The notes under the pieces: generated by a model
The model's input: only the letters and a program-made list of their open reading frames with translations
Told to the model about the DNA's origin: nothing
Databases searched by the model: none
Assembly (NCBI RefSeq): GCF_003634615.1
Contig: NZ_RBKX01000001.1
Coordinates: 2,728,001 to 2,792,000 of the forward strand
Reading direction: 5' to 3'
DNA: 64,000 nucleotides
Origin: Flavobacterium sp. 102
GTDB taxonomy: Bacteria > Bacteroidota > Bacteroidia > Flavobacteriales > Flavobacteriaceae
In this document: positions 40,975-48,064 of the stretch, piece after piece
Numbering within the stretch: the stretch's first letter is position 1
How the letters are laid out: each line of letters begins with the position of its first letter
Program-made: the position numbers and the translations under genes

Positions 40975-43467
40975 ATGAGCCAAATCCAAAAAGCAGAAGA
41001 TAAAAACAGCAAAGACAACGATTTGTTTTCTGATTTGTTTGAAAATAGCCCAATCAGCATGGTTTTTATTGACAATAAAACTTCTAAATTTCAATATATC
41101 AATAAATCATTTCTGAAATGCTTTGGCTATACTAAAAACGAAATTGTGGGCAAAACCTCTACCGAACTAGGCATTATTGATGATGAATTTCGAGCAAAAA
41201 TGACCTTACAGTTGAAAAATGAGGAAGATATCAATAGCATTGAAATTATTTTGAAAAATAAAAAAGGAGAACCATTTTGGTTTTTAGCATCCAGTCAAGC
41301 TATGAAATACGAGGGCAATGATTGCGCTCTTATTTCTTTTATAAATATTACAAAACAAAAGAAAACCACTGCCAAATTAGTCGTTGCTAATAAAGAACTG
41401 GTTTTTCAGAACCAAGAAAAAGAAAAACGCGCTGCCGAATTAGTTAAGACGAATAAAGAACTCAACATTCAAAATGAAGAAAAAGAAAAACGCGATTTTG
41501 AAAACAAAGAGCTCATAGCCTATAATTACTCCTTAAAATTGGCATCACATTATTCCTTAAGTTTAATAGAAGCGAGTCGAGATCCATTATTTACCATTAG
41601 CCCAAAAGGCAAAATTACTGACACCAATCAAGCTTCCGTTCGGGTAACCGGCGTTTCAAAAGAAAAACTGATTGGTTCTAACTTTTTCAATTATTTTACC
41701 GAGCCAAAGCAAGCCAAAAAAATATACGAAGAAGTTTTTAAAAAAGGATTCGTAATCGATTATCCTTTAGTAATTACTGATGGAGAATTGGTCCCTGTCT
41801 TGTTTAATGGTTCAGTATACAAAGACCAAAACGACAATGTGATTGGAGCCGTAGTCGTAGCTCGTGATATTACCGAACAAAAAAAGGCAGAAAAAGAATT
41901 AATCGAAGCCAAAATATTTGCAGAATCAGCTACTATAATAGCCAATGAAGCAGTCAAGTCAAAGCAACAATTCTTATCCAATATGAGCCACGAAATTCGA
42001 ACACCAATGAATGCAATTATAGGATTTACCAAAGTCGTACTCAAAACAGAATTAACTGCCAAGCAAAAGGAATATCTCACCGCTATAAAAATGAGCGGCG
42101 ATGCACTCATTGTACTTATCAACGACATCTTAGATTTAGCCAAAGTAGATGCCGGAAAAATGACTTTTGAAAAAACGCCATTCAAACTGAAATTGTCTAT
42201 CAAAGCGATGCTGCATTTATTTGAAACCAAAATCCAAGAAAAAAACTTAAAATTAGTAACGCACTATGATGCCACTATTCCCGAAGTTTTAGTGGGCGAT
42301 CCGGTTCGTTTGCACCAAATTATTTTAAATCTGGTAAGCAATGCTGTCAAATTCACTAACGTTGGAAAAATCACCGTCAGCGTCAAATTGGTTTCCGAAA
42401 CCGATGATGATGTTGCCATACAATTTTCGGTAACCGACACCGGAATTGGTATCAATGATGCTAAAACCGAAACCATATTTGAAAATTTCCAACAAGCTAC
42501 TAGCGGAACTTCGAGAATATTTGGCGGTACCGGCTTAGGATTGGCAATTGTAAAACAATTGGTTCAAGCCCAAAACGGAACAATTGATGTAGAAAGTATT
42601 ATTGGGAAAGGCTCTACTTTTAGCTTTGTCCTTTATTTTGACAAGACCAATATTGAAGATGTTTTAGAACCGGAAATTTCAGAAATTGATACCGAAATAA
42701 AAGACACCAAAATCTTAGTCGTTGAAGACATGGAGCTCAACCAACTCCTGATGAAAACAGTATTAGATGACTTTGGTTTTGAATGCGAAATTGCCGCTAA
42801 CGGCAAAATTGCCATTGATAAACTGGAAAAAAATACTTATGATATTATTTTGATGGATCTGCAAATGCCCGAAATGAACGGTTTTGAAGCTACAGAATAC
42901 ATTCGGAAAACATTAAAATTAACTTTGCCAATCATTGCTTTAACTGCCGATGTCACTACAGTCGATGTCGCCAAATGCAAAGCCGTCGGAATGAATGATT
43001 ACATCTCAAAACCTGTTGACGAACGCTTGTTGTACAGCAAATTAATCAGTTTTATCAAAAAACCGGTAGCCATAATCGAAAACAATACAGTCGGGAATAA
43101 ACAAACCCAAATTATCAAATACGTCGATTTGAGTTATTTGACCAAACTTACCAAGGCGAACCCGAAATTAATGACCGAAATGATTAATGCATATATCAAA
43201 CAAACACCACCATTGGTTTCTTTAATGAAACAAAGCTTTAAGGACAAAGATTGGGGATTATTAAAAGCAACCGCTCATAAAATGATTCCGTCTTTTGCCA
43301 TCATGGGAATCAATCAGGAGTTTACGGAATTGGCCCAAAAAATTCAAGAGTATGCTGAAAAATTAGAACTTTCAATAGAATTGAATGATTTGGTGGAACA
43401 GCTTGAAAATGTTTGTAATCAATCGCTTATCGAATTAAAAAATGAATTGCTCAATATAAAAATATAA
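40975..43467 (+). CDS. PAS-domain hybrid histidine kinase with receiver and Hpt domain
   Basis: Cytoplasmic phosphorelay kinase of 830 residues with no membrane helix. Two PAS domains: about 20-130 (NSPISMVFIDNKTSKFQYIN) and about 195-310 (SRDPLFTISPKGKITDTNQA), joined by two copies of a short coiled-coil repeat (KELNIQNEEKEKR type). HisKA has H339 (NMSHEIRTPMNAIIGF) and is followed by an HATPase (GTGLGLAIVKQLV). The receiver carries D628 (IILMDLQMPEMNG), and the C-terminal Hpt domain has H768 (LKATAHKMIPSF). The chain can relay phosphate H to D to H, probably on to the receiver at 43471. Confidence 0.93.
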   Translation: MSQIQKAEDKNSKDNDLFSDLFENSPISMVFIDNKTSKFQYINKSFLKCFGYTKNEIVGKTSTELGIIDDEFRAKMTLQLKNEEDINSIEIILKNKKGEPFWFLASSQAMKYEGNDCALISFINITKQKKTTAKLVVANKELVFQNQEKEKRAAELVKTNKELNIQNEEKEKRDFENKELIAYNYSLKLASHYSLSLIEASRDPLFTISPKGKITDTNQASVRVTGVSKEKLIGSNFFNYFTEPKQAKKIYEEVFKKGFVIDYPLVITDGELVPVLFNGSVYKDQNDNVIGAVVVARDITEQKKAEKELIEAKIFAESATIIANEAVKSKQQFLSNMSHEIRTPMNAIIGFTKVVLKTELTAKQKEYLTAIKMSGDALIVLINDILDLAKVDAGKMTFEKTPFKLKLSIKAMLHLFETKIQEKNLKLVTHYDATIPEVLVGDPVRLHQIILNLVSNAVKFTNVGKITVSVKLVSETDDDVAIQFSVTDTGIGINDAKTETIFENFQQATSGTSRIFGGTGLGLAIVKQLVQAQNGTIDVESIIGKGSTFSFVLYFDKTNIEDVLEPEISEIDTEIKDTKILVVEDMELNQLLMKTVLDDFGFECEIAANGKIAIDKLEKNTYDIILMDLQMPEMNGFEATEYIRKTLKLTLPIIALTADVTTVDVAKCKAVGMNDYISKPVDERLLYSKLISFIKKPVAIIENNTVGNKQTQIIKYVDLSYLTKLTKANPKLMTEMINAYIKQTPPLVSLMKQSFKDKDWGLLKATAHKMIPSFAIMGINQEFTELAQKIQEYAEKLELSIELNDLVEQLENVCNQSLIELKNELLNIKI

Positions 43468-43470
43468 GTT

Positions 43471-43905
43471 ATGAAAATTGAAAATAAAATCAAACTCTTT
43501 CTGGTTGATGATGATGCCGTATTCTTAAAATCAATGGAAATCCAATTCTTGGAGCATGCTGATTTTGAAATAGAAACCTATCCAACAGGCGAGTTGTGCA
43601 TTGAAAATTTAAATAGAAAACCCGATGTCGTTGTCTTAGACTATCATCTTGACGGTGAGGTAAAAAATGCAATCAACGGGATGCAAACCTTAGATAAAAT
43701 CAAAGAAATCAATGGCGGAATTCCGGTGATTATGCTTTCCAGTCAAGATAGAATTGATGTGGCAGTAAGTTGTATGCATCACAAAGCATTTGATTATGTT
43801 GTAAAAAGCGAAACAGCTTTTGTTCGTTTGCAAAAAGTAATCTCCACGATTTTCAAATACCAAAAAATGGAGAAAGAACTCAGTTGGTATATGGACCGAA
43901 TGTAA
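43471..43905 (+). CDS. Stand-alone response-regulator receiver
   Basis: 144 residues, only a receiver domain: acidic D13-D14-D15, phospho-acceptor D57 in PDVVVLDYHLDG, then PVIMLSSQD and a lysine in VKSETAF. A short helical tail (YQKMEKELSWYMDRM) replaces any output domain. It starts 3 bp after the kinase stop. It probably takes phosphate from the kinase's Hpt domain and acts by protein contact, for example on the AraC-type partners or on a sigma-factor antagonist. Confidence 0.92.
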   Translation: MKIENKIKLFLVDDDAVFLKSMEIQFLEHADFEIETYPTGELCIENLNRKPDVVVLDYHLDGEVKNAINGMQTLDKIKEINGGIPVIMLSSQDRIDVAVSCMHHKAFDYVVKSETAFVRLQKVISTIFKYQKMEKELSWYMDRM

Positions 43906-43925
43906 ACCATACCCCATTGATAATG

Positions 43926-43990
43926 TGTGAATTATTAAAAAAAAGCTAACAATAATATAACAAACATACTACTCATTCCTTGCAACTTTG
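43926..43990 (+). promoter_or_regulatory. Shared activator motif, site 3, with its promoter
   Basis: TGTGAATTAT at 43926, TATAAC at offset 30 and CAACTTTG (-7-like) at offset 57. The middle repeat is degenerate (poly-A). It drives the 44044-44750 genes. Confidence 0.65.
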
Positions 43991-44043
43991 TATTAATAAT
44001 ATGGCTCATTAGCGGTATTATGTCTAATCAATACAGAGGTAAT

Positions 44044-44430
44044 ATGGCAGCTACAAGAAACAAAATCGGTATTTGGATGGATCATTCCATTGCTCATTTG
44101 ATGGAACATTCTAACAATCCATTCGAAATTGAAACCATTGAATCCGATTTTACCCATCAGGAAAAAATCAAGAGCCTATTAAAAGGAACAGACCACTTGT
44201 ACAACAAAGAGCAACAATTACAATCCAAGTATTACAAAAAACTGATGGCTGTAGTCAAAAAATATAAAGAAGTCGTCCTTTTTGGTCCAACAGATGCTAA
44301 GGAAGAACTCTTCAACGCTATTTCATCTGACAATCGTTTTGAAAACATTAATATCCAAGTCAAACAAACGGATAAAATGACTGCACAACAAAAACACAAT
44401 TTCGTCAAAGAATTTTTTGCGAATAAATAA
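44044..44430 (+). CDS. Small protein of unknown family, paralogue of the gene at 53294
   Basis: 128 residues from the ATG at 44044, which has AGAGG seven bases upstream; an in-frame ATG at 44020 adds 8 residues. Conserved with 53294-53662: IGIWMDHSIAHLME, then YYKKL...YKEVVLFGPT and DNRFENINIQVK.TDKMT. The first strand and the LFG/DNRF pattern remind me of bacterial eRF1-like (baeRF/host-attachment) domains, but this is a weak guess. Its stop overlaps the next gene's start by 1 nt (TAATG), so the pair is co-translated. Confidence 0.7.
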   Translation: MAATRNKIGIWMDHSIAHLMEHSNNPFEIETIESDFTHQEKIKSLLKGTDHLYNKEQQLQSKYYKKLMAVVKKYKEVVLFGPTDAKEELFNAISSDNRFENINIQVKQTDKMTAQQKHNFVKEFFANK

Positions 44431-44750
44431 TGGAAACTAAAAGCGAAAGGAAGATGAAGAACAGAGCGACAAATTTTTTAACAAAGGGTTTAAATTATCA
44501 AATAAAAGGCATGGTCGACAGCAATAGTTATAACGAAAAAGTGCTCTTGTGTGAAAAATCAATGGAGGAATTAAGAAAAATCTATTGGCACGAAAAAGAA
44601 CTTTTAATAGTGATTCCGATGTTGATTAGTAATGCAACCACTTTCGAATTAGTCGAAATGTTAACGGTTCATCGCATCTATTTAAGAAAGCATATAAGAG
44701 AATTAGAAAAGAATTTTCCTTTTATCAGCAAACTGGAAATTACCAAATAA
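44430..44750 (+). CDS. Shortened DUF892 (YciE/YciF ferritin-like) protein
   Basis: 106 residues. The segment SMEELRKIYWHEKELLIVIP and the following TFELVEMLTVHRIYLRKHIRELEK match the first two helices of the DUF892 ferritin-like family of stress proteins. The second half of the four-helix bundle with the remaining metal ligands is missing, and the downstream DNA does not continue it in any frame. It may work as a dimer or be a degenerate copy. It is in an operon with the gene at 44044. Confidence 0.65.
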   Translation: METKSERKMKNRATNFLTKGLNYQIKGMVDSNSYNEKVLLCEKSMEELRKIYWHEKELLIVIPMLISNATTFELVEMLTVHRIYLRKHIRELEKNFPFISKLEITK

Positions 44751-44839
44751 AAATACAAGAAAAAAAGAACTGCGTTATCATTAAACATTACAAAAATACC
44801 ATCCTGTGAAACGCAGATTAAGATTGTTTTGGTTGGTTT

Positions 44840-44898
44840 AATAAATGTGAGACCATTTATTGGGGTCCTGTTGCGCATACTGCGGCAGGGCTTTTTTT
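44840..44898 (+). terminator. Hairpin plus terminator after the DUF892-like gene
   Basis: AATAAATG-TGAGAC-CATTTATT (44840-44861) is a perfect 8-bp hairpin. It is followed by CCTG...CAGG (44867-44889) with an inner CGC/GCG and a T-run, a plausible rho-independent terminator. Confidence 0.65.
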
Positions 44899-44910
44899 GT
44901 CCTAAAAATG

Positions 44911-44975
44911 TGTGAATAACACAAACTATAATAATTTTTGTATAACTCTTTCCCTTACTATCTTCTAGACCTTTG
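44911..44975 (+). promoter_or_regulatory. Shared activator motif, site 4, with its promoter
   Basis: TGTGAATAAC at 44911, CACAAACT at offset 9, TATAAC at offset 30 and GACCTTTG at offset 57, 26 nt before the OmpA-family ATG. Confidence 0.7.
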
Positions 44976-45000
44976 ACCTAAATAATTAAACAATTATAAT

Positions 45001-46455
45001 ATGAAAAAATTACTACTATTATGTATATGCCTGGCATCTACACTTACCTCAAATTCGCAAACCGAAGACAAAAAATGGAATTTCGGTCTCCATGGCGGAA
45101 TGATTCAATATCATGGCGATTTGGGCAGAGATTGGTACAAAACAGACAAAACCGCTTACGGGTTTGCGGGTTTGACTGTATCAAGATACTTATGGAAGTA
45201 TTTGGATTTAAACTTTCTTTATACTCGCGGAACATTAGGCTATGATAGCAGTGTTACCGGTTTTAAAAGTGATTACAGTTCAGCAGCCATGAATTTAAGA
45301 TTGAATCTAATTGGACCGGAATATGTGATTAGACCTTATGTATTTGGTGGAATTGGTGTCATCCTTTTTGACAGCCAATTGAATTTTCACAAAGAAAAAA
45401 TCGATACAACTTTTCCTGTAGCTGGTGGTGGAATCAACTTTAAATTATCTCCGGTGCTTACACTTAACCTTCAGGAAACATTTATGTTTACCAATAACGA
45501 CCGCAGAGACGGAGCTGTTTCGGGTAAAAAAGACGATTTCTTAATGCATATGGCTGGTTTGACTTTCAATTTTGGAGAGAAAAAAGATGCCGATGGTGAT
45601 GGTGTCTCAGACAGTAATGATAAATGTCCTGACACGCCAGCCGGTGTAGCGGTTGACAAAAAAGGTTGTCCGCTTGATAAAGACGGAGATAGTGTTGCCG
45701 ATTATTTAGACGCTTGTCCTGACGTAGCCGGAAATGCATTGATGAATGGTTGTCCCGATAGAGACAATGATGGTGTGACTGATTTAAGCGATCGTTGTCC
45801 GGATACCAAAGGAACCGTTGCCCTAAAAGGTTGCCCTGATGCTGATGGCGATGGTGTAGCCGATTTAGATGATAAATGTTCGAATTCCCCAGCTGGAAGT
45901 AAAGTGGATGCTAATGGTTGTCCAATGGATGATGATAAAGATGGTGTAATGAATGACGTTGACCGTTGTCCAAACGCTTCCGGACCGGTAAGTTTAAAAG
46001 GTTGTCCTGATACCGATGGTGATGGCGTAGCTGATATTGATGACCGTTGTCCAAATACAAAAGGGAATATTGAAAACAAAGGTTGTCCAGAAATTGCCAA
46101 ACAAGATGCTGTTAGAATTACTTATATCGGAAGTAAAATTTTCTTCGAAAATGGTAGTGATAAATTAAAAGTAGCTTCCTTGTCTTTATTAGACGAATTG
46201 ACAAAAATCTTAAACAAATATGAAGGAGCTACTCTTTTCATAGATGGTCATACCGATAGTAATGGTTCAGAAGAATTCAACCAAGTATTGTCACAAAAAC
46301 GTACCAATTCAGTTAGAACTTATTTGATCGGAAAAGGTATTGCTGATAGTAGAGTAACTGCCACCGGATATGGTGAAACCAAACCTGTTGCCGACAATAA
46401 AACAACTTTAGGTCGCTCAAAAAACAGAAGAGTTGAATTGAGAACCTCGTACTAA
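45001..46455 (+). CDS. OmpA-family outer-membrane protein with thrombospondin type 3 repeats
   Basis: 484 residues. Signal peptide (KLLLLCICLASTLTSNSQ), then an N-terminal eight-strand-type beta-barrel (about 20-190). About six calcium-binding thrombospondin type 3 repeats follow (DADGDGVSDSNDKCPDTPAG, CPD.D.DGV.D pattern). The C-terminal OmpA peptidoglycan-binding domain contains TLFIDGHTDSNGSEEFNQVL and TATGYGETKPVADN. It links outer membrane and cell wall. Its own promoter carries the shared activator motif, which makes it an envelope-stress target. Confidence 0.95.
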   Translation: MKKLLLLCICLASTLTSNSQTEDKKWNFGLHGGMIQYHGDLGRDWYKTDKTAYGFAGLTVSRYLWKYLDLNFLYTRGTLGYDSSVTGFKSDYSSAAMNLRLNLIGPEYVIRPYVFGGIGVILFDSQLNFHKEKIDTTFPVAGGGINFKLSPVLTLNLQETFMFTNNDRRDGAVSGKKDDFLMHMAGLTFNFGEKKDADGDGVSDSNDKCPDTPAGVAVDKKGCPLDKDGDSVADYLDACPDVAGNALMNGCPDRDNDGVTDLSDRCPDTKGTVALKGCPDADGDGVADLDDKCSNSPAGSKVDANGCPMDDDKDGVMNDVDRCPNASGPVSLKGCPDTDGDGVADIDDRCPNTKGNIENKGCPEIAKQDAVRITYIGSKIFFENGSDKLKVASLSLLDELTKILNKYEGATLFIDGHTDSNGSEEFNQVLSQKRTNSVRTYLIGKGIADSRVTATGYGETKPVADNKTTLGRSKNRRVELRTSY

Positions 46456-46482
46456 ATAAAACCTTATTTACCCCAATTAATT

Positions 46483-46512
46483 AAAGGCTGTCCCAATCGG
46501 ATAGCCTTTTTT
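46483..46512 (+). terminator. Terminator after the OmpA-family gene
   Basis: AAAGGCTGTCC and GGATAGCCTTT pair around CAATC, with a T-run behind. Confidence 0.85.
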
Positions 46513-46546
46513 AAATACACCGAATTGAAGTCCAAATTATTGAAAG

Positions 46547-46611
46547 TGTGAATAATGTAATTTATTGACAGATTTGTGTAACAGCCTTTTACTTAAAAAA
46601 AAGGAAATTTA
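46547..46611 (+). promoter_or_regulatory. Shared activator motif, site 5, with its promoter
   Basis: TGTGAATAAT at 46547, TGTAATTT at offset 9, TGTAAC at offset 30 and a weak -7 (GAAATTTA) at offset 57. A nine-codon mini-ORF (46618-46647) lies between it and the 46682 start. Confidence 0.6.
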
Positions 46612-46681
46612 TAATTATGAAAAAATCCTTTACTAACCAAACTTGAAAAAGGAATTAACTAATTCTTAAAAACACATTATC

Positions 46682-47002
46682 ATGAAAACAATTTCAAAAT
46701 TCCAAGTGCTAATATTACTGCTTTCTATGGCTACTGTTGTGCCTTCATTCGCTAACAACAACCCGAATGAAAAAGCACCAATCACCAACACTGTTGATGA
46801 AAAAGCGAAAGTAGACGCAATGGTAAATCGAATAAAAGAAATCAGAGATATGGACAAATCTGATCTCTCCAGAGCCGAAAGAAAAGCGCTTCGCAAAGAA
46901 GTTAAAGATATTAAAGCCACATTAAAAGCTAGTAATAACGGCGTTTATTTATCACTTGGAGCTATTATCATTATCATATTATTACTGATTTTAATCCTAT
47001 AA
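46682..47002 (+). CDS. Exported coiled-coil protein with C-terminal membrane tail
   Basis: 106 residues: signal peptide (VLILLLSMATVVPSFA), a charged helical middle (VDAMVNRIKEIRDMDKSDLS RAERKALRKEVKDIKATLKA region, coiled-coil-like) and a final hydrophobic helix (YLSLGAIIIIILLLILIL). Short proteins of this build are frequent next to stress genes in Flavobacteria. It is the first gene behind the site-5 promoter; the GH130 gene begins 18 bp later, so it probably leads that operon. Confidence 0.8.
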   Translation: MKTISKFQVLILLLSMATVVPSFANNNPNEKAPITNTVDEKAKVDAMVNRIKEIRDMDKSDLSRAERKALRKEVKDIKATLKASNNGVYLSLGAIIIIILLLILIL

Positions 47003-47020
47003 CATCCACTATTTTCTACC

Positions 47021-48064
47021 ATGGTAAACATCATCAAAGAAGGCATTGTACTTGAAAAAACCGAATTAGGTTTTGAGATAGAAGGCGTACTCAACCCGGC
47101 GATTATCCGTTCGGGAGACTATATTCATATGTTTTACAGAGCCGTAGCCAAAGGGAATTATTCTTCCATCGGCTATTGCAAACTAAAAAACCATATGATA
47201 GTCGAAGAGCGTTCAGATGTTCCTGTTTTGTTTCCGCAATGTGAGTATGAAAGCCATGGTGTTGAAGATCCTCGTATCGTTAAAATTGACGAGTTGTTTT
47301 ATCTAACCTATACCGCCTATGATGGCGTAAATGCATTAGCGGCGCTTGCCACTTCAACCGATTTAATTAGTTGGGAAAAGAAAGGGCTAATTGCGCCGCA
47401 AATTGCATTTAAAGAATTTTACCGATTGGCACAAACCAAGGGCAAAATCAATGAAAAATACCATCGCTATAACGAACACGAAAGTATTAAAGAAAAAAAA
47501 GGAAAACCGGTATTTATTTGGGACAAAAATGTGATTCCATTCCCAAGAAGAATCAATGGGAAATTACATTTTTTGCACCGTATCAAACCGGACATTCAAA
47601 TTGTAGTCGTCGATGAATTAGAAGATCTTACTGCCGAGTTTTGGCAAAACTACTTTCTCCAATTTAATGATAATGTGGTTATGACCTCCAAACACAAACA
47701 TGAAATCAGTTATCTCGGCGGAGGTTGTCCTCCTATTGAAACCGAACAAGGTTGGCTGATTATTTACCACAGTGTTTATGACACGGTTAAAGGCTATGTG
47801 TATTGCGCTTGTGCAGCTCTGTTAGACCTGGGCAATCCGCAAAAAGAAATTGCCCGACTGCCCTATCCCTTATTCAAACCTGAACACGACTGGGAACTTA
47901 AAGGAGAAGTAAATAATGTATGCTTTCCAACGGGTGCCGTAACTGAGAATGACACTTTATACGTCTATTATGGCGCAGCCGATAAAAGAATTGCTTGTGC
48001 TTCTATGAGCTTATCCGAACTATTAAAAGAACTAATTTTAAACAGTATTCCCAATGAAAAATAA
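47021..48064 (+). CDS. GH130-family glycoside phosphorylase-like protein
   Basis: 347 residues in the five-bladed propeller fold of GH130, a family that phosphorolyses beta-mannosides. The proton-donor Asp region is ESHGVEDPRIVKID (D83), followed by YLTYTAYDGVNALAALATS. Further motifs are FPRRINGKLHFLHRI, LGGGCPPIETEQGWLIIYH and YYGAADKRIACASM. It is translationally coupled to the glycosyltransferase gene (11-nt overlap). The pair suggests synthesis and recycling of a mannose-containing glycan or a solute, but the sugar is inferred only. Confidence 0.85.
   Translation: MVNIIKEGIVLEKTELGFEIEGVLNPAIIRSGDYIHMFYRAVAKGNYSSIGYCKLKNHMIVEERSDVPVLFPQCEYESHGVEDPRIVKIDELFYLTYTAYDGVNALAALATSTDLISWEKKGLIAPQIAFKEFYRLAQTKGKINEKYHRYNEHESIKEKKGKPVFIWDKNVIPFPRRINGKLHFLHRIKPDIQIVVVDELEDLTAEFWQNYFLQFNDNVVMTSKHKHEISYLGGGCPPIETEQGWLIIYHSVYDTVKGYVYCACAALLDLGNPQKEIARLPYPLFKPEHDWELKGEVNNVCFPTGAVTENDTLYVYYGAADKRIACASMSLSELLKELILNSIPNEK

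Noticed and set aside
46618..46647. Nine-codon mini-ORF MKKSFTNQT as a leader peptide gene
   Set aside because: Too short to support; no attenuator hairpin or repeated regulatory codon follows it.
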